Of a stretch of 64,000 nt of DNA, positions 32,612 through 40,993 are shown piece by piece. The DNA is from Streptomyces genisteinicus (GTDB lineage: Bacteria; Actinomycetota; Actinomycetes; Streptomycetales; Streptomycetaceae), in assembly GCF_014489615.1 (NCBI RefSeq), contig NZ_CP060826.1, positions 310,001 to 374,000 of the forward strand. The letters are read 5' to 3'. Both the position numbers and the translations under genes were made by a program. Position 1 is the stretch's first letter. Each line of letters begins with the position of its first letter. Below the pieces are notes generated by a model that was not told where the DNA came from, ran no database searches, and saw only the letters and a list, made by a program, of their open reading frames with translations.

Positions 32612-33880
32612 GTGTCCGCACCCCGCGTCCTCGTCCTCGGAGGGAAGGCCGGCATCGTCCGCAAGGCCGCCGCCCTCGGCCTCGAGATCGTGCACGTCCA
32701 GAAGCCGTCCGCCTTCGACCCCGCCGTGGTCGAGCACTGCGCGCAGCTCCTGCTCGTCGACTACCAGGACGTCCCCACCGTCACCGCCCTGGTGCGCGCC
32801 CTGCACGAGCAGCGCCCCTTCGTCCGCGTCTTCACCCAGACCGAGGCGGCCCAGGTGGTGGCCGGCCACCTCACCGACGTCCTCTCGCTGCCCGGAAACG
32901 GCGCCGCGCCCACCCGCCTCCTGCACGACAAGCCCGCCCTGCGAAGCCTCCTCAACGACAAGGGCATCGGCCCCGTCGCCACCCTCCGCACCCCCGGCCG
33001 CGAGGAGCTGCGCGCCTTCACCGCCCGCCACGGCGGGGCCGTCGTCAAGCCGGCGATGGGCTCCGGCAGCCTCGGCGTCCGCGTGATCGCCTCGCCCGAG
33101 GAGGCCGACGCGGCCTGGGAGTGGTGCCGGACCACGGGCATCACCGACTTCTTCGCCGAGGAGTACCTGAAGGGCCGGGAGATCAGCGTCGAGACCTTCT
33201 CGGCCGCGGGCCGGCACACCGTCGTGGCCCTCACCGGCAAGGACACCGGCGGGGGAGTGGTGGAACTCGGTCACGTGGTCCCCGCCGCACTCGCCCCCGC
33301 GGACCGGGCGGCCGTGGAGGACCTGGTGACCGCGGCGCTCGACGCCGTGGGGCTCGTCGACGGCCCCGCCCACACCGAGGTGATCGTCACCGCGGACGGC
33401 CCCCGGGTGGTGGAGGCCCACAGCAGGCGGGGCGGCGACCGCATCAACGAACTGGTCCGCCTCGTCCACGGCGTGGACCTGGAGGAGGCCGCCTACCGGC
33501 TGGCCCTGGACGGCGGCGGCCCCGGCGCCCCCGCACCGGACGGCGCCGCGGCCATCCGCTTCCTCACCGCGGCGCCCGGCCGGGTCACCGCCGTGACGGG
33601 CGCCGCCGCGGCGGAGGAGTCCGAGGGCGTCCTCCAGGTGGACGTCTCCGTGGAGCCCGGCGACACCGTCCACGCGCTGCGCTGGTCGGAGGACCGCCTG
33701 GGCCACGTCCTGGTGCGCGCCGCGGACACCGCCACCGCCGTCCGGCTGGCCGAGGAGGCGGCGGCCCGCATCGTCATCACCACCGAGCCGGTCGCGCACA
33801 CCGCCGAGGACACCCTCGTGGACCTGCTCCGCGGGGTCGACGAAGTCCTCGACCCGTTCGCCGCGCCGGCTGCCGACTGA
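32612..33880 (+). CDS. ATP-grasp carboxylate-amine ligase 2
   Basis: A 422-aa ATP-grasp ligase, clearly paralogous to the one at 25814-27100. Corresponding motifs are GAVVKPAMGSGSLGVRV, AEEYLKGREISVETFS and HTEVIVTADGPRVVEAHSRRGGDRINEL. Start GTG 32612, with GAGGTGA spanning the upstream stop as ribosome-binding site. Two related ligases separated by sugar-modifying genes suggest two different amide bonds, or stepwise addition of amino acids to a sugar or uronic acid. Confidence 0.87.
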   Translation: MSAPRVLVLGGKAGIVRKAAALGLEIVHVQKPSAFDPAVVEHCAQLLLVDYQDVPTVTALVRALHEQRPFVRVFTQTEAAQVVAGHLTDVLSLPGNGAAPTRLLHDKPALRSLLNDKGIGPVATLRTPGREELRAFTARHGGAVVKPAMGSGSLGVRVIASPEEADAAWEWCRTTGITDFFAEEYLKGREISVETFSAAGRHTVVALTGKDTGGGVVELGHVVPAALAPADRAAVEDLVTAALDAVGLVDGPAHTEVIVTADGPRVVEAHSRRGGDRINELVRLVHGVDLEEAAYRLALDGGGPGAPAPDGAAAIRFLTAAPGRVTAVTGAAAAEESEGVLQVDVSVEPGDTVHALRWSEDRLGHVLVRAADTATAVRLAEEAAARIVITTEPVAHTAEDTLVDLLRGVDEVLDPFAAPAAD

Positions 33881-33927
33881 CCACCCGACGACGAGAAGTG
33901 CGACCACAGCACACCGAGGAGTACCCA

Positions 33928-34767
33928 GTGAACGCAGAACCGGGGAGCTCACCCCGCAAACGAGTCTCGATAGTGATCGCCACCCGCAACCGGCCCTCGG
34001 ACGTGCGGCACCTGCTCGCCGCCGTCACCGCCGCCGACACCGGCATCGTCCACGAGGTCCTGCTGGTCGACGACGCCTCCGCACAGCCGCTGCGCGTCGA
34101 CGACGCACCGGGCCGCCCCTTCCCGGTGCGCCTGCTGCGCAACGCGCGCCGGGCGGGCGCCGCGGCGGGCCGCAACCGGGCGGCGGCCGAGGCCACCGGC
34201 GACGTCCTCGCCTTCCTGGACGACGACGCCCGTCCGCTCCCCGACTGGTTCCAGGTGCTGGACGAGTCGCTGACCCCCGACCGCGCCGCCGTCACCGGCC
34301 GCGTCCTGCCCTTCGACAGCGGCGTGGTCTCCCGGGCCCGCCAGCACCGGTACGAGGTCCGCTACGCCCAGCACGCCGCCGACAGCGAGGTGGCCTTCTT
34401 CGCCGGCGGCAACTCCGCCGTGTGGACCGAGCTGTTCCGCGCCGCGGGGGGCTTCCCCGACGTCGTCACCGCCAGCGACAACGGGCTGGTCGAGCGGCTG
34501 GCCGCGGACGGGGGCCGGGTCTTCTTCGTCCCGGCGCTGCGCATCGCCCACCGCAACAGCAAGGGCGCCCCCGTCGCCTTCCGCGAGGCGTGGCGGGCCG
34601 GCCGCCTCTCCAACGGCGCCACCCCGGCCGCCGCGCTGCGCAAGGTGGCCGCCAGCGCCCGCGCCCAGCCGTGGGGCCACGACCCGTCGGCCGCCGGCCT
34701 CAACGTCGGGCTGCAGGTCGCCAACTCCCTGGCCACCGTCCTTCCGCCGTCCGGCTCCGCGACATGA
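33928..34767 (+). CDS. Glycosyltransferase, family 2 (GT-A fold)
   Basis: A 279-aa enzyme with a GT-A nucleotide-sugar domain: VSIVIATRNRPSDV, VLLVDDAS, GRNRAAAEATGDVLAFLDDDARP (DxD metal site) and FFAGGNSAVWTELFRAAGGF. It lacks membrane segments. The start is GTG 33928 after GAGGAG. A GT2 enzyme is atypical for decorating polyketides (usually GT1), so it may build an oligosaccharide or amino-uronic-acid unit. ATGA overlap with cysC. Confidence 0.88.
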   Translation: MNAEPGSSPRKRVSIVIATRNRPSDVRHLLAAVTAADTGIVHEVLLVDDASAQPLRVDDAPGRPFPVRLLRNARRAGAAAGRNRAAAEATGDVLAFLDDDARPLPDWFQVLDESLTPDRAAVTGRVLPFDSGVVSRARQHRYEVRYAQHAADSEVAFFAGGNSAVWTELFRAAGGFPDVVTASDNGLVERLAADGGRVFFVPALRIAHRNSKGAPVAFREAWRAGRLSNGATPAAALRKVAASARAQPWGHDPSAAGLNVGLQVANSLATVLPPSGSAT

Positions 34768-35309
34768 GCGGGGCCCGGCGAGGGGCGACGGTCTGGCTCA
34801 CCGGGCTGCCGAGCGCGGGGAAGTCCACCATCGCCGCCGAGGTGGCCGGGCGCCTGCGCTCCCGCGGCCGTGGCGCGGAGATCCTGGACGGCGACGAGAT
34901 CCGCGCCTTCCTGTCGGCGGGCCTCGGCTTCGGCCGCGAGGACCGGCACACCAACGTGCAGCGCATCGGGTTCGTCGCCGAACTCCTCGCGTCCAACGGC
35001 GTGCTGGTGCTCGTCCCCGTCATCGCGCCGTACGCGGACAGCCGCGACGCCGTCCGCGAGCGGCACCGGCAGGAGGGCACCCCCTACGTGGAGGTCCATG
35101 TGGCCACCCCCGTCGAGGTCTGCTCCCAGCGGGACGTGAAGGGGCTGTACGCCAGGCAGGCGGCGGGCGAGATCTCCGGCCTGACCGGGGTCGACGACCC
35201 GTACGAGGAGCCCGCCGCCCCCGACCTGCGCATCGCCGCCCAGGACTGCTCGGCCGCCCGGGCCGCCGACTCCGTCCTCGCCCTCCTCACGGAAAGGGGT
35301 CTGCTGTGA
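34764..35309 (+). CDS. cysC: Adenylylsulfate (APS) kinase
   Basis: A 181-aa enzyme that phosphorylates APS to PAPS, the sulfate donor. It shows the P-loop TGLPSAGKSTIA, LDGDEIRAFLSAGLGF, the FGREDRHTNVQRIG region and YVEVHVATPVEVCSQRDVKGLYARQAAGEI, all diagnostic. It overlaps the glycosyltransferase stop and the cysD start. Together with CysD/N it provides dedicated PAPS for the sulfotransferase in the same operon. Confidence 0.95.
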   Translation: MSGARRGATVWLTGLPSAGKSTIAAEVAGRLRSRGRGAEILDGDEIRAFLSAGLGFGREDRHTNVQRIGFVAELLASNGVLVLVPVIAPYADSRDAVRERHRQEGTPYVEVHVATPVEVCSQRDVKGLYARQAAGEISGLTGVDDPYEEPAAPDLRIAAQDCSAARAADSVLALLTERGLL

Positions 35310-36241
35310 CGACCAGCGTCGACGTCGTGAGCGGCACCGACAGCCCGTACGCCCTGTCCCATCTGGACGCCCTGGAGTCCGAGGCGGTGCACATCTTCCG
35401 CGAGGTCGCGGGCGAGTTCGAGCGGCCGGTGATCCTGTTCTCCGGCGGCAAGGACTCGATCGTGATGCTGCACCTGGCGCTGAAGGCGTTCGCGCCCGCG
35501 GCCGTTCCTTTCACGCTGCTGCACGTGGACACCGGGCACAACTTCCCGGAGGTGCTTCAGTACCGGGACCGGACGGTGGCCGAGCACGGGCTGCGGCTGC
35601 ATGTCGCGTCGGTGCAGGAGTACATCGACCGCGGTGTGCTGCGCGAGCGCCCGGACGGCACCCGCAACCCGCTGCAGACGGTGCCGCTGACCGAGGCGAT
35701 CCAGCAGCACCGGTTCGACGCCGTCTTCGGCGGCGGGCGGCGTGACGAGGAGAAGGCGCGCGCCAAGGAGCGGGTGTTCTCGCTGCGCGACGAGTTCTCC
35801 CAGTGGGACCCGCGCCGCCAGCGCCCGGAGCTGTGGCAGCTCTACAACGGCCGTCACGCGCCCGGTGAGCACGTGCGGGTCTTCCCGCTGTCCAACTGGA
35901 CCGAGCTCGACGTCTGGCAGTACATCCAGCGGGAGTGCATCGAGCTGCCGGAGATCTACTTCGCCCACGAGCGCGAGGTCTTCAAGCGCTCCGGCATGTG
36001 GCTGACCGCCGGCGAGTGGGGCGGCCCGAAGGCGGGCGAGGAGACCGAGAAGCGGCTGGTGCGCTACCGCACGGTCGGCGACATGTCCTGCACCGGCGCC
36101 GTCGACTCCGACGCCACCACGCTCGACGCCGTCATCACCGAGATCGCCGCCTCCCGGCTGACCGAACGGGGCGCCACCCGCGCCGACGACAAGATGTCCG
36201 AGGCCGCGATGGAAGACCGCAAGCGTGAGGGGTACTTCTAG
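35306..36241 (+). CDS. cysD: Sulfate adenylyltransferase subunit 2
   Basis: A 311-aa ATP-sulfurylase catalytic subunit. It shows the PP-loop VILFSGGKDSIVMLHLALKAF, HVDTGHNFPEVLQYRD, FGGGRRDEEKARAKERVFSLRD and the C-terminal KREGYF. GTG 35306 overlaps the cysC stop (GTGA). It makes APS from sulfate and ATP with CysN. Two bases separate it from cysN. Confidence 0.95.
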   Translation: MTTSVDVVSGTDSPYALSHLDALESEAVHIFREVAGEFERPVILFSGGKDSIVMLHLALKAFAPAAVPFTLLHVDTGHNFPEVLQYRDRTVAEHGLRLHVASVQEYIDRGVLRERPDGTRNPLQTVPLTEAIQQHRFDAVFGGGRRDEEKARAKERVFSLRDEFSQWDPRRQRPELWQLYNGRHAPGEHVRVFPLSNWTELDVWQYIQRECIELPEIYFAHEREVFKRSGMWLTAGEWGGPKAGEETEKRLVRYRTVGDMSCTGAVDSDATTLDAVITEIAASRLTERGATRADDKMSEAAMEDRKREGYF

Positions 36242-36243
36242 CC

Positions 36244-37674
36244 ATGACCGCCATCACCGCCACCGCCACCGCCACCGCGGCGGGTGCCGCCACCACCGGG
36301 GCCGCCGCCACCGCCACCGGGGCCACCGCCGCAGGGGCCGCCGCCCATCCGGCCGAGCGGTTCGCCGCCCTGTCGCCGGCGACCACCCTGCTGCGCTTCG
36401 CGACCGCCGGTTCCGTCGACGACGGGAAGTCCACGCTGGTCGGACGGCTGCTGCACGACTCCAAGTCGGTCCTCGCCGACCAGCTGGAGGCCGTCGAGGC
36501 CGCCTCCCGCGGCCGCGGCCAGGAGGCGCCGGACCTGGCGCTGCTCACCGACGGCCTGCGGGCCGAGCGGGAGCAGGGCATCACCATCGACGTCGCCTAC
36601 CGCTACTTCGCCACCCCGCGCCGCCGGTTCATCCTGGCGGACACCCCGGGGCACGTGCAGTACACCCGCAACATGGTCACCGGCGCCTCCACCGCCGAGC
36701 TGACCGTGGTCCTCGTCGACGCCCGCAACGGCGTCGTCGAGCAGACCCGCCGCCACGCGGCCATCGCCGCCCTGCTGCGCGTGCCGCACGTGGTGCTCGC
36801 CGTCAACAAGATGGACCTCGTCGACTACGCCGAGCCCGTCTTCGCCGCCATCGCCGAGGAGTTCGCCGACTGCGCCGCGCGGCTCGGCGTCCCCGAGGTC
36901 ACCGCCATCCCCGTCTCCGCGCTCGCCGGGGACAACGTGGTGGAACCCTCCGCCCGGATGGACTGGTACGGCGGCCCCACCGTCCTGGAGCACCTGGAGA
37001 CCGTCCGGGTGGCCGGCGCCCCGGACCTCCTGCCCGCCCGCTTCCCCGTGCAGTACGTGATCCGCCCGCAGACCGCCGAACACCCCGACTACCGCGGCTA
37101 CGCGGGCCGGATCGAGGCCGGCTCCCTCCACGTCGGCCAGGAGGTCCGCGTCCTGCCCTCGGGCCGGACGAGCCGCATCAGCCGGATCGACCTGCTGGGC
37201 AGGTCCGTCTCCCGTGCCGTGGCCCCGCAGTCGGTCACCGTGCTGCTGGAGGACGACCTGGACATCGCGCGCGGAGACCTGATCGCCCCCGCCGAGGCCG
37301 CGCCGGAGCCGTCCCGGGACATCCGGGCGACCGTCTGCCACCTGGCCGACCAGCCGCTGACCCCCGGCCGGCGCGTACTGCTCCGGCACGGCACCCGCAC
37401 CGTCCGCGCGCTCGTCCGCGGCATCGACTCCCGGCTCGGCCTCGACGGCCTGACCCACCACCCCGCCCCCGACGGCCTCGGCGCCAACGACATCGGCCGC
37501 GTCACCCTGCGCACCGCCGAGCCGCTGCCGCTCGACGCGTACGGGGACTGCCGGCCCACCGGCGCCTTCCTCCTCATCGACCCGGCCGACGGCACCACCC
37601 TCACGGCGGGGATGAACGGCGACCCGGCCGCCGGCCCCGGCACGGCCGGCGCTGCGGACGTCCGGCCGTGCTGA
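36244..37674 (+). CDS. cysN: Sulfate adenylyltransferase subunit 1 (GTPase)
   Basis: A 476-aa elongation-factor-like GTPase that drives ATP sulfurylase. It shows G1 GSVDDGKSTLVGRLLHDSK, G3 ADTPGHVQYTRNM, G4 LAVNKMDL, a switch region REQGITIDVAYRYF, and C-terminal beta-barrel domains. The first ~35 residues are a low-complexity Ala/Thr/Gly run from an ACCGCC-type DNA repeat, longer than in housekeeping CysN. The ABC ATPase gene overlaps its end. Confidence 0.94.
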   Translation: MTAITATATATAAGAATTGAAATATGATAAGAAAHPAERFAALSPATTLLRFATAGSVDDGKSTLVGRLLHDSKSVLADQLEAVEAASRGRGQEAPDLALLTDGLRAEREQGITIDVAYRYFATPRRRFILADTPGHVQYTRNMVTGASTAELTVVLVDARNGVVEQTRRHAAIAALLRVPHVVLAVNKMDLVDYAEPVFAAIAEEFADCAARLGVPEVTAIPVSALAGDNVVEPSARMDWYGGPTVLEHLETVRVAGAPDLLPARFPVQYVIRPQTAEHPDYRGYAGRIEAGSLHVGQEVRVLPSGRTSRISRIDLLGRSVSRAVAPQSVTVLLEDDLDIARGDLIAPAEAAPEPSRDIRATVCHLADQPLTPGRRVLLRHGTRTVRALVRGIDSRLGLDGLTHHPAPDGLGANDIGRVTLRTAEPLPLDAYGDCRPTGAFLLIDPADGTTLTAGMNGDPAAGPGTAGAADVRPC

Positions 37675-38498
37675 GGCAGGCACGGCGGCCGGAGCCGGCC
37701 GCCCCCGTCCGCACCACGGGCGACGCCTTCCGCACGACGGGCGACGCCCCGGCGCGCACCGCCGTCGAACTCCGCGACGTGTGCAAGGTCCACGGCCCGC
37801 CGGGCGCCGGGCGGACCGTGCTCGACGGAGTCCGGCTGCGCGTGGCCGAAGGGGAGTTCGTCTGCCTGGTCGGCGGATCCGGATCGGGCAAGTCGACCCT
37901 GCTGGGGCTGGTCGCCGGACTGGACCGCCCCACCGCCGGCGAGGTGCGGGTGGACGGCCCCCGCCCGGCCCTGCTCTTCCAGGACCACGCGCTCTTCCCC
38001 TGGCTCACGGTCGGCCGGAACATCGAACTCGCGCTCAGGCTGCGTGGAACGCCGCGCGCCGCGCGCCGCGACGAGGCGCGGCGGCTGCTCGCCCTGGTGC
38101 GGCTGGAGGACGCCCACGGGATGCGCGTGCACGAGCTGTCCGGCGGCATGCGGCAGCGCGCGGCACTGGCCCGCGCCCTCGCCCAGGGCGCCCGCACCCT
38201 CCTCATGGACGAGCCCTTCGCGGCCCTCGACGCCGTCACCCGCGACGTGCTCCACGGCGAGCTGCTCCGGGTCCACCGCGACCAGCGGCTCACCGTGCTC
38301 TTCGTGACCCACGACGTCCACGAGGCCGTACGCCTCGCCGACCGCGTCGTGCTGCTCTCCTCGCGTCCCGGCCGCATCGACCGCACCTGGCGGGTGGAGA
38401 CCCCCCGTCCCCGGCCCGCCCGCGACCCGGCCTCGGCCCTGCTCGCCCAGGAGATCACCGACCGCCTCAGGGAGGAACTCGGCCATGACCGCCGCTGA
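37668..38498 (+). CDS. ABC importer ATPase (SsuB/TauB type)
   Basis: A 276-aa ATP-binding subunit with Walker A VGGSGSGKSTLLGL, signature HELSGGMRQRAALARALAQG, Walker B TLLMDEPFAALDA and H-loop LFVTHDVHEAVRLADRVV. The FQDHALFPWLTVGRNI Q-loop is typical of nitrate/sulfonate/taurine importers. Start GTG 37668 overlaps cysN. Its position after the sulfate-activation genes suggests sulfate or sulfonate uptake. No substrate-binding protein gene was found in the window. Confidence 0.9.
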   Translation: MLRQARRPEPAAPVRTTGDAFRTTGDAPARTAVELRDVCKVHGPPGAGRTVLDGVRLRVAEGEFVCLVGGSGSGKSTLLGLVAGLDRPTAGEVRVDGPRPALLFQDHALFPWLTVGRNIELALRLRGTPRAARRDEARRLLALVRLEDAHGMRVHELSGGMRQRAALARALAQGARTLLMDEPFAALDAVTRDVLHGELLRVHRDQRLTVLFVTHDVHEAVRLADRVVLLSSRPGRIDRTWRVETPRPRPARDPASALLAQEITDRLREELGHDRR

Positions 38499-39372
38499 CA
38501 CCGCCGTCCGTCCGCTGCGCGTGCGCCGCACCGCCTTCCGCACCGCCGCCCCGCCCCGGCGGCCCGCCGCCGCCCGCCGTCCCGGGGGCACGGCCGTCCG
38601 TGCGGCGGCCCGCACGGCGCTGCGCCGGGGCGCCGCGCCGGTGGTCTCGCTCGTCGCCGTGGTCTGCCTCTGGCAGCTGGCCTCCGCCCTGGACCGGCCC
38701 GCCGCCCTCCCCTCCCCGGCCGCGGTCGGCGGGGAGATCGCCGCCGCCTGGGCCGACGGCAGCCTCGCACCCGCCGTCCTGCACAGCCTCGGCCGCTGCC
38801 TGCTCGGCTTCGTCTGCGCCGTCGGCGTCGGAGCGCCCCTCGGCATGCTGCTCCACCGGTTCACGGCGGCCCGGGTCACCGTCGCCCCGGCCCTCGGCGC
38901 CGTCCAGTCGCTCCCGGCCGCCGCCCTGGTGCCGGTGGCCGTGCTCTGCCTCGGCCCCTCGGACGCCGCCGTCCTCGGCGTCGTCCTGCTCGGCGCCGTC
39001 CCCCCGGTCGCCACCGGCGTCCTCGGCGCCCTGGACCAGGTCCCGCCGCTGCTGGTGCGGGCCGGACGGTCGATGGGCGCCACCGGCGCGAAGGCCGCCC
39101 GGCACGTCCTGCTCCCGGCCGCCCTGCCCGGCGTGGTCGCCGCGGTGCGGCAGGGGTGGACCTTCGGGTGGCGGGCGCTGATGACCGCGGAACTCATCAC
39201 CGGCGCCGCCCTGTCCGGGGTGGGCGGACTGCTCGACGCGGGCCGGCGCAGCGGCAGCCTCAGCCAGGTGCTCGCGGCGACCGCGCTGATCCTCGCCGTG
39301 GGCGTCGCCGTGGAGGTGCTCGTCTTCCGCCCGGTCGAACGCCGTGTGCTGCGCGCCCGGGGCCTCGCGTGA
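38485..39372 (+). CDS. ABC importer permease (SsuC/TauC type)
   Basis: A 295-aa inner-membrane permease with about six hydrophobic segments and the EAA-like coupling loop RAGRSMGATGAKAARHVLLPAALPG. The first ~50 residues are Arg/Ala-rich and cytoplasmic. It overlaps the ATPase gene by 14 bp. It probably pairs with that ATPase to bring in sulfate or organosulfonates. It is the last gene of the run that starts at 18954. Confidence 0.9.
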   Translation: MTAADTAVRPLRVRRTAFRTAAPPRRPAAARRPGGTAVRAAARTALRRGAAPVVSLVAVVCLWQLASALDRPAALPSPAAVGGEIAAAWADGSLAPAVLHSLGRCLLGFVCAVGVGAPLGMLLHRFTAARVTVAPALGAVQSLPAAALVPVAVLCLGPSDAAVLGVVLLGAVPPVATGVLGALDQVPPLLVRAGRSMGATGAKAARHVLLPAALPGVVAAVRQGWTFGWRALMTAELITGAALSGVGGLLDAGRRSGSLSQVLAATALILAVGVAVEVLVFRPVERRVLRARGLA

Positions 39373-39403
39373 ACCTGCCGGCGGCGTCCGGGCCGGGCTC
39401 CCC

Positions 39404-39435
39404 CTCCAGCGGTTCTCGTCCGTTCCTCCAGCGGC
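39404..39435 (+). promoter_or_regulatory. SARP-type direct repeats upstream of the degenerate acyltransferase
   Basis: CTCCAGCGGT (39404), CTCGTCCGTT (39415) and CTCCAGCGGC (39426) are spaced 11 bp apart. The outer copies are identical over nine bases. They lie about 210 bp before the start at 39643. Nothing else was recognised in the 270-bp gap. Confidence 0.65.
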
Positions 39436-39642
39436 GTGGAACACCGTCGGGGTGACCCCTTTCCGCCCGACCCGCCGAGAGCCCGGCCGCCCTCCCGCCG
39501 GCCCGGGTCACCCCGCCTCCCGCGCCCCTGCTCCCGCCCGGCGCCCGGCCGCCCCGCGCCTCTCCGGCGCCGGCCCCGCGCCCCGGCTCGCGGCGTGCAC
39601 GCCGCGGTGACCGGCGGTCACGAGGACCACGAGAGAGGCCCC

Positions 39643-40320
39643 ATGCAGCTGGACACTCCCGTCCGCGTCCCGTCCCGGCCGGCCCTGCTGGGGCCCGGCC
39701 CGTCCGGCACCACCCGGCCCGGTCCCCTCGCCGCGACCGGGACCGCCGTGCTCTTCACCGGAGCCGACGCACCGCCGGCCCCCCTCGTCCGCGCCCTGTA
39801 CGGCACGTTCCCCGCCTACCGCGCCGCCTTCGACGCCCTCCGCCGGACCCTCGACGCCCGGCTGCCGATCCCTCTCGCCGCCGTGGTCTTCGCCCCCGAA
39901 CAGGGCGCCGACGCCCGGCTGCTCGGCGAGAACCCGTACGCCCGGTGCGCCCTCTTCGGCCACCAGGTCGCACTGTTCCGGCTCTGGGAGAGCTGGGGGC
40001 TCGACATCGCCGCCGTCGCCGGACGGGGCACCGGGTCGGTCGCCGCCGCCCATGTCGCGGGCGGCCTCGCGGCGGGCGCGGCGGCCCGGCTGCTGGTCGC
40101 GGGGCCCGCCCGCCACCGGACGCCGGGGAACCCGGCCCACCCGGTCGAGGGCTACGGCACCGTGCTGGCCTGCGGTCCGGTCCCCGGGAACGGGGCGGCG
40201 GTGGGCGACGTGCGGGCCCTGGCGCGGGCTCTCGCCGCGCTCCAGCTGCACGGACCGCCGCTGGACTGGGAGCGGCTGGCCCGGGGTGCGGGGGCGCGTA
40301 CTCCCGCGGCCGCCCCCTGA
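39643..40320 (+). CDS. Stand-alone degenerate acyltransferase-like protein
   Basis: A 225-aa protein that is unmistakably AT-derived. VLFTGADAP replaces VLFTGQGSQ, and FPAYRAAFDALRRTLDARLPIPLAAVVF and ALFRLWESWGLDIAAVAG follow the AT of PKS module 2 in this window. The nucleophile motif GHSxG reads GRGTG, so the catalytic Ser is missing. The His-containing half is deleted, and only the end LHGPPLDWERLA remains. The frame is intact with a good GAGAGAGG site and its own SARP-type boxes, so it is probably expressed. It cannot be a normal acyltransferase. Decoy, structural partner or regulator are possibilities. Confidence 0.75.
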   Translation: MQLDTPVRVPSRPALLGPGPSGTTRPGPLAATGTAVLFTGADAPPAPLVRALYGTFPAYRAAFDALRRTLDARLPIPLAAVVFAPEQGADARLLGENPYARCALFGHQVALFRLWESWGLDIAAVAGRGTGSVAAAHVAGGLAAGAAARLLVAGPARHRTPGNPAHPVEGYGTVLACGPVPGNGAAVGDVRALARALAALQLHGPPLDWERLARGAGARTPAAAP

Positions 40321-40381
40321 CGAGCCGGTCGCGCAGGCCGCCTGCCAGGGGGTCGTCACCCATACGATACGGTTGGTCACC

Positions 40382-40963
40382 ATGCGCAGCCTCACGTACT
40401 TCATCGCGGCGACCCTGGACGGCTTCATCGCCTCTCCCGACGCGGAGCACACCATGTTCCTGGAGGGGGAGGACCACGGGGCCTGGGTGCTCGACCACAT
40501 GCCGGAGACGCTGCCGACGGCGGTACGGCACCTGGTGCCCGGCCTCGACGAGCGGGACAACGAGCGGTTCGACACCGTGCTGATGGGCCGGGGCACCTAC
40601 GAACGCGGCCTGCGCGACGGCCACACCAGCCCCTACCAGCACCTGCGCCAGTACGTCGTCTCCTCCGGGCTGGAGGACTCCGAGGACCCCGCCGTCGAGG
40701 TGGTCCGGGACGACCCGCTCGACTTCGTCCGGACCCTGAAGAAGGAGGACGGGCTCGACATCTGGCTGTGCGGCGGCGGGAAGGCCGCCGCGGCGCTGCG
40801 GGACGAGATCGACGAACTCATCGTCAAGATCAACCCGGTGGTCATCGGTTCCGGCGTCCCGCTGTTCGACTCCGGCTACTCCCCCCAGCGCTACGAGGTC
40901 GTCTCGGGCCGGGTCTTCGACAGCGGCGTCACGATCATGACGTACGCCAGGGCGCGGTCCTGA
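40382..40963 (+). CDS. RibD/dihydrofolate-reductase-like protein
   Basis: A 193-aa protein of the small RibD C-terminal/YyaP-like reductase family. It shows LTYFIAATLDGFIASPD at the N-terminus, VLMGRGTYERGL, and IWLCGGGKAAAALRDEIDELIVKINPVVIGSGVPLF. There is no Shine-Dalgarno sequence. TACGAT at 40363-40368 lies about 14 bp before ATG, so a leaderless mRNA is plausible. It has no clear tie to the pathway and may be a passenger or a flavin/pterin-related reductase. Confidence 0.82.
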   Translation: MRSLTYFIAATLDGFIASPDAEHTMFLEGEDHGAWVLDHMPETLPTAVRHLVPGLDERDNERFDTVLMGRGTYERGLRDGHTSPYQHLRQYVVSSGLEDSEDPAVEVVRDDPLDFVRTLKKEDGLDIWLCGGGKAAAALRDEIDELIVKINPVVIGSGVPLFDSGYSPQRYEVVSGRVFDSGVTIMTYARARS

Positions 40964-40993
40964 CGGACGCCCGCGGACCCTCCCGGTCCTGCG

